Below, piece by piece: positions 19,738 through 28,276 of a stretch of DNA of 64,000 nt. The notes under the pieces were generated by a model. It was given only the letters and a program-made list of their open reading frames with translations. It was not told where the DNA came from and ran no database searches. The position numbers were made by a program, and so were the translations under genes. Source of the stretch: Acidobacteriaceae bacterium. GTDB taxonomy: Bacteria; Acidobacteriota; Terriglobia; Terriglobales; Acidobacteriaceae. Location of the stretch: assembly GCA_003151335.1 (NCBI GenBank), contig PLXE01000102.1, positions 1 to 64,000 on the forward strand. The letters run 5' to 3'. How positions within the stretch are numbered: position 1 is the stretch's first letter; every line of letters begins with the position of its first letter.

Positions 19738-20516
19738 GCGACGCCCTGCTCGATCTTCCGTCGCATCTCCGCGACCGCTTGGCATGTGCTCTCGAGTCCG
19801 GACTGCTGGGTCCGTCTCCCACCCTCGTTTCGTTCCGCGCGGTGCTGGGGGATCGAGAGGACGCGGAGGACGTCGCCGCATCGCTGCTCGAACTCGAGCG
19901 GCTTGGGATCTCGGGGCCGGCCGCTGCTGCCTGGCTTCGAACTGTGGGAAGGGTTGCAGAGAGAACTCGGAAACCTGACCTTGTGTGGTCCGGCCCCGAA
20001 GTCCAAGGTTTGCACGCTCGAGATACCAGACGAGTCTACGAAGAGTTGCTCGGGTCTGCAGAGCGCTCGATTTGGGCGAGCACATACGCTTTTTTCGACG
20101 GTCCTAAGGCGTTCGAGATTTTGGCTCGACACATGGATACGACGCCAGCACTCCGAGTCACATTGTTGCTAAACATCCAACGCAAAAGGGGCGACTCTAC
20201 CGCTTCAGAACAATTGGTGAGGAGGTTCGCGGACCATTTCTGGAAGACCGACTGGCCCGGTTCGTCGCGTCCAAGTGTGTTTTACGACCCGCGATCGCTG
20301 GAGCAGGACGGTCCCGGTTGCGTTCTTCATGCGAAGGCCGTTGTCGCCGACGATGAAGCGGTATTCATAACATCAGCAAACCTCACTGAGGCTGCCTTGG
20401 ACCGAAATATCGAGCTTGGAGTTCTGATTCGCGACCGTGCATTCGCTCTGGCCGTCTGCGGTTATTTTCGGAGCTTGATAGATCGCGATCTGCTGAAACC
20501 CTTGCCGCTGACATGA
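19734..20516 (+). CDS. drmC: DISARM DrmC, phospholipase D-like protein
   Basis: 260 aa. A PLD-superfamily domain with the HxKx4D signature in VLHAKAVVADD (about 196-206), followed by the serine/asparagine strand ITSANLTEAALDRNIELG. Only one HKD motif is visible, so activity would need a dimer or a degenerate second site. DrmC is the third core DISARM gene, but it was reported to be dispensable in the Bacillus system. It closes the five-gene operon. Its stop lies 18 bases before the right inverted repeat. Confidence 0.9.
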   Translation: MSDALLDLPSHLRDRLACALESGLLGPSPTLVSFRAVLGDREDAEDVAASLLELERLGISGPAAAAWLRTVGRVAERTRKPDLVWSGPEVQGLHARDTRRVYEELLGSAERSIWASTYAFFDGPKAFEILARHMDTTPALRVTLLLNIQRKRGDSTASEQLVRRFADHFWKTDWPGSSRPSVFYDPRSLEQDGPGCVLHAKAVVADDEAVFITSANLTEAALDRNIELGVLIRDRAFALAVCGYFRSLIDRDLLKPLPLT

Positions 20517-20533
20517 TAGAAGGCCTCTGCAGC

Positions 20534-20655
20534 CTGCCCAAAATTGTCTGTTTGTGGGCACCCGAGTGAGGCTCCGGCTGGCATTGCAGAATCAGGAACT
20601 TGCGGCAAGTGATTTGGCCGGGTAATTGGGCAAGCCGTCGAATGCCCGTTGAGCA
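20534..20655 (-). repeat. Right inverted repeat flanking the Hsp70-SNF2/DISARM block
   Basis: This is the reverse-complement partner of the element at 2250-2367. The 27-mer lies at 20534-20560 and the 18-mer at 20620-20637 (GGGTAATTGGGCAAGCCG on the plus strand), again 59 bases apart. The rest of the 20517-20793 gap holds no gene that I can support. Both copies sit at the 3' end of the operon they face. They may be mobile-module ends or a shared 3' regulatory element. Confidence 0.75.
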
Positions 20656-20793
20656 GTACCCTTGCTTGCATTGACCAGTATACTTGGGTGTCCAGTTCTG
20701 GTGGGGTGCACTACGGCATGGCATTCCACGGCGACTATGGCCGTTGGCCAAAAAGGTACGATTCTGGAGTGAGATGACCGCGCGATCAATAGT

Positions 20794-21984
20794 TTAGGCT
20801 GGCCATTCGGCTTCGAGCATCAATCGAAGCCATTCGCGATGCTCAGAGTCCATGATCTGTTCGGCATACCACAGGTCGCGCAGAGCCGCTTCCGCCTCGG
20901 CAGCGTCTTTCAGCGCACCGGAATCCAGCCTCTGCATGATGTTGCTCAATGCCAGGTACTTGGCGCGGAAACGGCTGATGTTTCGGGTTGTTTCATTCGC
21001 AGACCGCCAGGTGCGAATTCCCGCCGCCACCGCCGGCAGCAGAACCGCGCAAGCGACTACGGCATCCAGGCCCAACCCAACCGAGGAAGGCAACGCAGTG
21101 GGTAACTGCGTCACGTATTTGCTGTACAAATACGTGACGGCTTCGATGGTCACATGCAAAGCCACAATGATCACGCTGCCGGCAAAAAGCCACTGTGGCA
21201 CTCGCCGCCAGAACTGATCGCGCTGCACGTTGCGCTCGTACTGCTGCTTGAAGTATGCAACTTGATGCTGCAGACGCTTCTCGCGGTAATAATCTCGAAG
21301 CTCGGTAAGTTCCTCGAGATTACGCGGTACGAGCCTGCCTGGAGGGGGAGAGAGCGTGTCGTAGTCCAACCACCGCTGAACGTCTTTATATGACAATTTT
21401 CGCAGGTCTTCTGTGCGAACGCCGAGTGCAGTAAGGCACTCGGTTGCGCCGGTCCGCCCCCGCGCCCAAAGATCGGGATGTATGATCGAGCTGAACTTCA
21501 GCAGGCGGCAACGCTCCGCCGTGTGCCGCTTCGTCAACCAGTCCTGGCGCGATTGTTGCCCTCGTTGGAAAGCCCACAGTGCGCCAATCACAGAGCAACC
21601 TTCAAAAATTGCCGGCAATCCTCCGGAGTGGTGCAGCGTCAATTGCAATAAGGCAAAGAGAATTGCCAGGGTGGCAAACCAGGCGGCCCGAACCACCCAT
21701 CGGCGATGCACACGTTGCGCATGCAGGGCCTCCTGATCCGCGTTGCTATAAATTGCCACCAGCGAGTCGCGACAGTCGCCCAGGACATGATGCAGAAACG
21801 GCCACTTTTTGAAGTCGTCCGGCGTGTCAATCATATCGTCGGGCGGAACGGCCGAGGCCGAGGCCTGGTGCGCTGCAACGGTAAGAGCAGCGGTATGAGC
21901 CGCCTGTTTGGATTGCGAATTCATGCGGCTTTCCGCGGCGCCGCCGTTACGGGCACCAGTGCCGTCTGCGCCGTTACTTTTCAC
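20794..21984 (-). CDS. SLATT-type four-helix membrane effector
   Basis: 396 aa with two pairs of membrane helices (about 97-117 and 121-140, then 264-287 and 302-324), separated by a long helical cytoplasmic segment (LEELTELRDYYREKRLQHQVAYF). The C-terminus is helical (ALRDLWYAEQIMDSEHREWL). Paired helices followed by a helical tail are the hallmark of SLATT domains, which are predicted pore-forming effectors of nucleotide-signalling conflict systems. Assignment is from architecture, not a sequence search. An internal ATG at residue 21 is an alternative start that removes a low-complexity lead. It is second in an operon, 18 bases after the RyR-domain gene. Confidence 0.65.
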   Translation of the reverse strand: MKSNGADGTGARNGGAAESRMNSQSKQAAHTAALTVAAHQASASAVPPDDMIDTPDDFKKWPFLHHVLGDCRDSLVAIYSNADQEALHAQRVHRRWVVRAAWFATLAILFALLQLTLHHSGGLPAIFEGCSVIGALWAFQRGQQSRQDWLTKRHTAERCRLLKFSSIIHPDLWARGRTGATECLTALGVRTEDLRKLSYKDVQRWLDYDTLSPPPGRLVPRNLEELTELRDYYREKRLQHQVAYFKQQYERNVQRDQFWRRVPQWLFAGSVIIVALHVTIEAVTYLYSKYVTQLPTALPSSVGLGLDAVVACAVLLPAVAAGIRTWRSANETTRNISRFRAKYLALSNIMQRLDSGALKDAAEAEAALRDLWYAEQIMDSEHREWLRLMLEAEWPA

Positions 21985-22002
21985 TGCTCTTTGCTGCGAG
22001 AA

Positions 22003-22335
22003 TCAAACTTTCTCAATCCGGTATCCCGACGCCAGGATCGCTTTTAAGGTCCCCAACACAACGCTTCGGTCAACGTTTTTCTCGGATTCGGGTAATTCGT
22101 TGTACCGCACCAGGCAGGGGTGCAACTTCAAGGAGTCATTACGGTCCGGTCCCCACCGCCATCCGCCTGCGATCCGGTCCCTTGCCCAGAGGTCATGAGC
22201 GTTCTCCGCCAGCACCTCAATGAGTGTGCGCATTTCTTCGCTGATTTCGACGCGCGACGTGTCAATCAATTTCGGTTGGTACGATGAAGGGTCGACGGGC
22301 AATATGGCCTCCGTTCGGCAATCAGCGAATGCCAC
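22003..22335 (-). CDS. RyR-domain protein
   Basis: 110 aa, essentially one RyR domain. The motifs are clear: LAENAHDLWARDRI, GWRWGPDRNDSLKLHPCLV, YNELPESEK and DRSVVLGTLKAIL. The domain is named for ryanodine receptors, but stand-alone bacterial versions occur in predicted nucleotide-dependent conflict systems, where they are thought to bind a nucleotide-like ligand. The first about 35 residues have no recognised fold. It is the first gene of a minus-strand pair with the SLATT-type protein, suggesting sensor (RyR) plus pore (SLATT). It is divergent from the SIR2-like-TIR operon across 219 bases that must carry both promoters. Confidence 0.85.
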   Translation of the reverse strand: MAFADCRTEAILPVDPSSYQPKLIDTSRVEISEEMRTLIEVLAENAHDLWARDRIAGGWRWGPDRNDSLKLHPCLVRYNELPESEKNVDRSVVLGTLKAILASGYRIEKV

Positions 22336-22554
22336 CGTTCATTTGTGTGCTCTAACGCTGTCTTCTTACAAACGCTACCTCGAAAGCAGTGTACTCGATC
22401 TGCTTTGGCATGTTGCGATAATTGAACCATTCAGAGTTGAAATGGGTCTTTATGATCACTCCACCGCTGTTTCTTGACCAACATCTTGGTACTCGCATTC
22501 CCGGTCACCCAGGTGTATTCTCCGCTTACAGACCAGCGGAAAAGCGAGACGGCG

Positions 22555-23934
22555 ATGAATGAAGGTGAGGCGAAGCCCTGCGAAACGAGCGATATCTTAT
22601 TTTGGGACCCGCTGCTGGAGCTTATTGACGAGGGCCGGGTCATACCAGTCATCGGCCGCGATCTGCTCGTCGGCAACAGCGGCGGCAATCTCTATGGGGA
22701 GATAGCTGCGCGACTGGCTGCGCGACTCGGCCAGCAAGACCTTCCGTTGTCCCCAGGAGACGAACTCAACGAGGTTGCCTATCGGCATCTGGCTCGCGGC
22801 GGAAACCTAAGGGAAATCTATCCTGCATTGAAGACTGTAGCTGGGCAGCTCCTTAAGGACTACCCCATTCCTGAGGTTCTGCTGCAGTTGGCCCGGATCG
22901 AGCCATTTAAGCTGTTCGTAACAACGACGTTCGATTCGCTTCTTACCCGTGCCGTGAACCAAGAGCGTGCTGGCGGGCGCTCTGAAACGCAAACGATCGC
23001 CTATGCGCCCAATGATGTGAAAGACCTGCCACGCGAGTGGAAGCTGGACTGCGTACCGGCATTTGTGTATCAACTTTTGGGCACATTATCGGCCGAGCCA
23101 AGTTACGTGGTGACAAAGGAAGATATCATTGAGTTTTTCCATTCCCTGCAGTCTGAGACACGGCGCCCGCCCATCCTGTTCGATGAGCTGAAGAAAAAGA
23201 GTTTGTTGATGCTGGGCAACCGCTTCGGCGACTGGGTTTCATGGTTCTTCATGCGCATGTCCAAAGGGGAGCCGCTGTCTGTCCCCGGCAAGCCCGACTA
23301 TTTAGCCGATTATGCGAGTGCCAACGACAATTTAATTCTCTTCTTGCGCAGCTTCAGCCGTGGAACAAAGGTCTATACCAGCGGAGGGGCGGTCGAGTTC
23401 GTGCATGAGTTGTATCAGCGCTGGAGTGCGCGTGTGTTAGCTGAACGTAAGGCGGACGCGCCTTCCGCAACCGGCAAGCCTGCCGGGGCGCTATTTCTCA
23501 GCTACGCGAGCGAGGACCGCGACGTGGTGGAGAAGATTAAGAACCGCCTAGAGGCAGAAGGCATGGACGTCTTCTTCGACAAAGGCTTCCTGGAAGGAGG
23601 AGACGAATGGGAAAAGAAAATACGGCGTAACATCCGGCAGTCCTCACTGTTTTTGCCGGTCATTTCCGGGAACACCCTCACCCGAGAGAAGCGCTTTTTC
23701 CGCGTTGAATGGAACGACGCGATCGAGATCGAGAGAATGAGTCCGCCGGGCGAAACCTTCCTGCTGCCGATCGTCATAGACGGCACCAGTCCGACGGAGG
23801 AAAAACTGCCGGCCCGTTTCCACCAAATCCAGTCCGTGTCGGCGCCGGGCGGAGAGGTTTCGCCGGAGCTGATCGCCCATATTAAACAGCTCTACCGAAG
23901 GCACCAGCTGGCTTTGTCGGCAGGGGCGGCATGA
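22555..23934 (+). CDS. SIR2-like domain fused to TIR domain
   Basis: 459 aa from the ATG at 22555 (MNEGEAKPCE). Upstream in-frame codons back to a TTG at 22474 look non-coding. Residues about 15-300 resemble a SIR2-like Rossmann fold (GRVIPVIGRDLLV; LFVTTTFDSLLTRAV; VYQLLGTLSAEPSYVVTKED; LLMLGNRFGDW). The canonical catalytic Asn of TTNFD is Thr, and the His of LHG is Leu, so NAD hydrolysis by this half is doubtful. Residues about 325-450 are a TIR domain (ALFLSYASEDRDVV; GMDVFFDKGFLEGGDEW; FFRVEWNDAIE) that keeps a plausible catalytic Glu. It overlaps the nSTAND gene by 4 bases. The likely role is NAD depletion or a signalling cue driven by TIR once the STAND partner senses infection. That is inference. 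Confidence 0.85.
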   Translation: MNEGEAKPCETSDILFWDPLLELIDEGRVIPVIGRDLLVGNSGGNLYGEIAARLAARLGQQDLPLSPGDELNEVAYRHLARGGNLREIYPALKTVAGQLLKDYPIPEVLLQLARIEPFKLFVTTTFDSLLTRAVNQERAGGRSETQTIAYAPNDVKDLPREWKLDCVPAFVYQLLGTLSAEPSYVVTKEDIIEFFHSLQSETRRPPILFDELKKKSLLMLGNRFGDWVSWFFMRMSKGEPLSVPGKPDYLADYASANDNLILFLRSFSRGTKVYTSGGAVEFVHELYQRWSARVLAERKADAPSATGKPAGALFLSYASEDRDVVEKIKNRLEAEGMDVFFDKGFLEGGDEWEKKIRRNIRQSSLFLPVISGNTLTREKRFFRVEWNDAIEIERMSPPGETFLLPIVIDGTSPTEEKLPARFHQIQSVSAPGGEVSPELIAHIKQLYRRHQLALSAGAA

Positions 23935-26456
23935 GCGGAACCGGTTTCTCAACACGTGCCGCGCACCCGACTGGCTCCTGCGATCCGCAGAATCCGTGGC
24001 CCGGCCTGTTGCAGTACGAGGAGGCGGACCGTGAATTTTTCCAGGGCCGTCAGGCGGAGACTGATGAACTGCTGCGGCTAGTCATGCGCACGCGCCTTTC
24101 AGTCCTCTTTGGTCTTTCCGGTTTGGGCAAATCGTCACTGCTGCAGGCTGGCTTGTTTCCCCGGCTTCGCTGTGAAGAGAATGTGCTCCCCGTCTACCTG
24201 CGTCTGGATTTCAAGCCCGGCCCTCCGGATTTGCGAACCCAGGTCTTGCACGAGTTGCTGAACCAGGCATCTGCCTTCGGAATCGAGGCTCCATTTTGGT
24301 CTGCCTCCCAACCTGCCGGCGGAAGCTCACTCACTCTTTGGGAATATTTCCATCGCAGCGAGGCTGTTTTTTGGGACAAGAAGAACCGCCCCGTCACGCC
24401 GTTGCTCATTTTCGATCAATTTGAGGAATTTTTCACGTTGGGCCGCTCCAGCCCCGCGATGGAGCACGCGGTGGAATCGTTTCTCGACGAGCTCTCCGAT
24501 CTTGCCGAAGGCCGTGCGCCCCGCGCGGTCAAGGCGCGCCTGGAACTGAACCCTGAAGAATCGTCACAGTACTCGTTTACCCGGCACAGCTACAAGATCG
24601 TGATTGCGATCAGGGAAGATTTCCTGCCTGAGTTGGAGGGACTGCGCGAGCGATTCACTGATCTGGCGTTGAACCGCATGCGCCTACAGGCCGTCAATGG
24701 AGTGGCAGCTCTCGCTATCGTGAACCAGGCGCCTGAGCTGGTGGATGGGGCAGCCGGCGAGCACATCGTCCGCTTTGTCGCAGCGGGAAAACCGGGGCAG
24801 AAACTTGCGCAAATGGAAGTCGATCCCGCCATTCTGAGCGTAGTCTGCTATGAGCTCAACAACCAGCGCCGCGAACGCGGCGAGTCGAAGATCACTCTGG
24901 AGCTGCTTGAGGGCAGCAAAGAAGAGGCGTTGGGCAAGTTCTGCGAAACTGCATTCCGGGGATTACCGCCCCAGGCCCGATATTTTGTTGAGGAAAAGCT
25001 TCTGACGCCTGCCGGACATCGCGATAGTTGTGCGCAGGAGAACGCTCTTCAGCTTCCGGGTATCACTCAAGGAGCGATAGACACGCTTGTGGAGTGCCGA
25101 CTGATTCGGCGCGAGGAACAGCACGGCATGGCGCGGCTTGAGCTCGCCCACGACCGCTTGGCTGAGCCCATTCGCCTGAGCCGCGACAATCGCCGAGAGG
25201 CAGAGACGCTTGAGCGCGAAAGGGTGGCCGCGCGGGAAGCCCGAGCACGCGAGCAAGAGGCCCGGGAGCGCGAGGGCAAAGCGCTGGCCGATCTTCGCCG
25301 CGTGCGTCGGCAGCGGGCAGTCCTTGTTGCGGCCAGTACTGCCGTCATGGTCCTGGCCATTGTGGCTGGCTGGACGACGGTCAGGGCCAGACAAGCCAAC
25401 CAAAAACTGCTTGCGGAAGTGGTGTGGACTGACCCGGCTCATGGATTGACTTGGACCCGCAAGGACAACGGTTATGACTTCAATCGGGCAGCGGCGGTCT
25501 TGTATTGCCGCAGCCTGCGGTACGGCGGCTATTCGGATTGGCGGCTCCCGCGCGTTTCCGAAATCCTCGCGCTGGCCAGCGCCGAAGGCCGCTCCAAGCA
25601 GCGCGCGGTGTACCAATCCGGGGACATTTGGAGCGACTCGCTGCCGACTGAATATGACCCTTCGCAAATCTGGCTTCGCTCTGCCGACGGAGACTGGACG
25701 AGCCAGCCCAAGGAAGAAGGCGCGGGCCGAGCGGTATGTGTGCACGGAGCTCCAGCGGCCGCTTTCGTGCCCGTTTCCCTTCCGGCGAATTTTTCGTTTG
25801 TACCAATTCCCGCCGGTGAATTCGAAATGGGCTGCTCAGCCGGCGATCAGCAGTGTACCGAGGACGAAAAGCCGCGTCACCCTGTCATCATCAGGAAGCC
25901 TTTCCAGATGAGCCGGTACCTGGTCACGCAGGCGGCCTGGTCGGCCGTGATGGGCAGCAATCCGAGTCGTTTCCAGAAGGGCGGCGCGGATCTACCGGTG
26001 GAGGTAAGCTGGTTCGACGTGCAGGTCTTTCTGAGCATGTTAAACGAGCGGCACGACGGTTATCACTACCGTCTGCCCACCGAGGCCGAATGGGAATACG
26101 CCGCGCGCGCCGGAACCACAGGCTCGCGCTATGGGGATTTGGAGAAGATTGCCTGGTACGGTAAAAATTCCGGCAGCGAAATGCATCCGATCGGGCAGAA
26201 GGATCCTAATGCCTGGGGCTTATACGATATGCTCGGAAACGTTTGGAAGTGGGTGCAGGATCCATACGAGCGGGGCGGCTACAACACTAAACCGTCGAAG
26301 GCCGCACCCCAAAGGCCTTCGTCAACGGAAGCGCGCATTCGGCGTGGTGGCTCGTGGCGGGACCTTCCGCTGAGCATACGCGCATCTCGGCGCATCATGG
26401 ACGACCCTGACAATAGGGGCTCCGGTTTTTATTGTGTGCGGGAGGTTGTTCGTTGA
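23931..26456 (+). CDS. nSTAND NTPase with transmembrane helix, DUF1566 and FGE-sulfatase domains
   Basis: 841 aa. A STAND NTPase occupies about 30-420: Walker A FGLSGLGKSSLLQAGL (about 61-76) and Walker B LLIFDQFEEFF (about 156-166), then helical and winged-helix-like segments (LELAHDRLAEPIRLS). A charged coiled coil (RERVAAREARAREQEARERE) leads to one membrane helix (about 461-482). Outside it is a DUF1566/Lcl-type segment (GLTWTRKDNGYDFNRA; YSDWRLPRVSEI) and then an FGE/sulfatase-modifying domain (PAGEFEMGC; YRLPTEAEWEYAARAG; MLGNVWKWVQDP; RRGGSW). FGE-like domains often serve as ligand-binding modules. The layout suggests a membrane-spanning sensor signalling to the co-transcribed SIR2-like-TIR protein. 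Confidence 0.9.
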   Translation: MSGTGFSTRAAHPTGSCDPQNPWPGLLQYEEADREFFQGRQAETDELLRLVMRTRLSVLFGLSGLGKSSLLQAGLFPRLRCEENVLPVYLRLDFKPGPPDLRTQVLHELLNQASAFGIEAPFWSASQPAGGSSLTLWEYFHRSEAVFWDKKNRPVTPLLIFDQFEEFFTLGRSSPAMEHAVESFLDELSDLAEGRAPRAVKARLELNPEESSQYSFTRHSYKIVIAIREDFLPELEGLRERFTDLALNRMRLQAVNGVAALAIVNQAPELVDGAAGEHIVRFVAAGKPGQKLAQMEVDPAILSVVCYELNNQRRERGESKITLELLEGSKEEALGKFCETAFRGLPPQARYFVEEKLLTPAGHRDSCAQENALQLPGITQGAIDTLVECRLIRREEQHGMARLELAHDRLAEPIRLSRDNRREAETLERERVAAREARAREQEAREREGKALADLRRVRRQRAVLVAASTAVMVLAIVAGWTTVRARQANQKLLAEVVWTDPAHGLTWTRKDNGYDFNRAAAVLYCRSLRYGGYSDWRLPRVSEILALASAEGRSKQRAVYQSGDIWSDSLPTEYDPSQIWLRSADGDWTSQPKEEGAGRAVCVHGAPAAAFVPVSLPANFSFVPIPAGEFEMGCSAGDQQCTEDEKPRHPVIIRKPFQMSRYLVTQAAWSAVMGSNPSRFQKGGADLPVEVSWFDVQVFLSMLNERHDGYHYRLPTEAEWEYAARAGTTGSRYGDLEKIAWYGKNSGSEMHPIGQKDPNAWGLYDMLGNVWKWVQDPYERGGYNTKPSKAAPQRPSSTEARIRRGGSWRDLPLSIRASRRIMDDPDNRGSGFYCVREVVR

Positions 26457-28252
26457 CCTTTTTGACAGTCTGTAGCACGGGGCTCCCGCTTCTCGCACTG
26501 TCCCCTTTTGTCGGGGTCGTTGATTACCTGAAGAGTCATGTCATTGGCACCAACCTCAGAGGGTTTTCTGGCCCGAACACATTGCATCTGGGCCTATTAA
26601 TCCCGTATTTCATCTTGCTGCTGTTGCGGACTTCCTACGACCTTAATCGCTATGTCCTATTTTTCAGGTATTACCGATATCGCAGGAACCGTGCTCCGGC
26701 GCCTGCGGCGTACTTTCCCGAAGAGCAGTTGCCGGTCGTTACAGTCCAGCTTCCTGTTTTTAACGAGCAGTTTGTCATTGACCGCCTAGTGGATGCGGTC
26801 TGCAACCTGAATTATCCGCGCGAGAAACTGGAAATCCAGGTGCTTGACGATTCCACAGATGAGACGGTGGAGGTAACGAGCCACAAGGTCGCCTACTATG
26901 CCGCGCTGGGGTACGACATCCATTATTTGCATCGCCCCAACCGCGATGGTTACAAGGCTGGCGCCCTGGCGGCAGGTGCGGCGGTAGCACGAGGCAAATT
27001 TATCGCGATGTTCGATGCTGATTTCATTCCAGCCTCCGATTGGCTCAGAAAGGTCATTCACTACTTTACTGATTCGCAGATTGGCGTTGTGCAGACGCGC
27101 TGGGCCCACATCAATCGCAATTACTCGCACTTTACGAAGGCACAGGCCATACTGCTCGACGGCCACTTCATTCTGGAGCAAGGGGCGCGTTTCCGCAGCG
27201 GCTTGTTCTTTAATTTCAACGGCACCGCCGGAATCTGGCGCCGCGCTGCCATTGAAGACGCCGGCGGCTGGCACTGCGATACCCTCACCGAAGACACCGA
27301 TCTCAGCTATCGCGCGCTATTGAAAGGTTGGCGCTTTATTTATCTGCAGGATGTGGAGTGCCCGGCGGAATTACCTGTCGAGATGACCGCATTCAAAACG
27401 CAGCAAGCGCGCTGGGCCAAAGGTCAGACCCAAGTCGCGATGAAGCTGATGCCGCGCATACTGAGATCCAACGTGCCCCTGAAAGTAAAATTCGAGGCCT
27501 GGTACCACCTCACCGCCTACATCACCTATCCTCTGACGCTTCTGCTTTCCGTGCCGCTGTTGCCAGTTATGCTGCTCTGGTCTTATCAGGACTGGGTGCA
27601 GATCGTTCTGATCAATCTGCCGCTGTTTGTGACCTCAACCTTTTCCGTTTCCAGTTTTTATATGTTGTCTCAGAAAGAGCTGTTCTCACGCGGGTGGCGG
27701 CGGAGTTTGGTCGACCTGCCTCTTGTGATGGCGATCGGTGTCGCACTGACACTCACCAATTCCCTCGCCGTGCTGGAGGCACTCTTGAGAAAACAGACGG
27801 CATTTGCGCGAACTCCCAAGTATCGGGTCGCCTCAAGGAATGATAAACCGCAAGGCAACAAGTACCGCAATCGATCAGGGGTTGTCCCATGGATCGAACT
27901 GGCGATGGGCGGTTATTTCTTTGTTACTATCATCTACGCGTTGCGAAGTCATAATTTGCTTATGGTGGCGTTCCTCGCTCTTTTTGTAGTCGGCTACTGG
28001 TACTCGGGATTGATGTCGCTATTGCAGGGCCGGTTCGAGTGGCTGTTCAGGCGTGGCGAACCGAGCCCGGCAAAGCCGTTTCCCGCGGTCGGTTCGTACT
28101 CAGCCAGCTTAGAAGCAGGCAAGGTCACGGCGCCGGTCATTGACCGGACCCTAGGCATACCCAACAACTCAAAAATGACTCCCGTCGCCGCCCATTCGGA
28201 GCTGCCTTTTGTGTCTTTTCTTCCACTATCGCAAAGCAAACCGAGGTTGTGA
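26453..28252 (+). CDS. Family 2 glycosyltransferase, cellulose-synthase/CslA-like
   Basis: 599 aa from TTG 26453, preceded by GGGAGG at 26440-26445. The TTGA overlap with the previous stop suits coupled translation. Another TTG at 26432 is possible. There is one N-terminal membrane segment, then a GT-A domain with PVFNEQFVIDRLVDAV, DDSTDETVEV, the metal-binding MFDADFIP, the acceptor-site TEDTDLSYR and the QQARWAKG motif of processive beta-glycosyltransferases. Four to five further membrane helices follow. The family makes or exports beta-linked polysaccharide or glycolipid. It is the third gene of the SIR2-TIR/nSTAND operon, which is unusual company. Either it modifies the envelope as part of the response, or it is a passenger. 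Confidence 0.85.
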   Translation: MTFLTVCSTGLPLLALSPFVGVVDYLKSHVIGTNLRGFSGPNTLHLGLLIPYFILLLLRTSYDLNRYVLFFRYYRYRRNRAPAPAAYFPEEQLPVVTVQLPVFNEQFVIDRLVDAVCNLNYPREKLEIQVLDDSTDETVEVTSHKVAYYAALGYDIHYLHRPNRDGYKAGALAAGAAVARGKFIAMFDADFIPASDWLRKVIHYFTDSQIGVVQTRWAHINRNYSHFTKAQAILLDGHFILEQGARFRSGLFFNFNGTAGIWRRAAIEDAGGWHCDTLTEDTDLSYRALLKGWRFIYLQDVECPAELPVEMTAFKTQQARWAKGQTQVAMKLMPRILRSNVPLKVKFEAWYHLTAYITYPLTLLLSVPLLPVMLLWSYQDWVQIVLINLPLFVTSTFSVSSFYMLSQKELFSRGWRRSLVDLPLVMAIGVALTLTNSLAVLEALLRKQTAFARTPKYRVASRNDKPQGNKYRNRSGVVPWIELAMGGYFFVTIIYALRSHNLLMVAFLALFVVGYWYSGLMSLLQGRFEWLFRRGEPSPAKPFPAVGSYSASLEAGKVTAPVIDRTLGIPNNSKMTPVAAHSELPFVSFLPLSQSKPRL

Positions 28253-28276
28253 CGCGCTCTTTCAGCCCGCGTGTGT

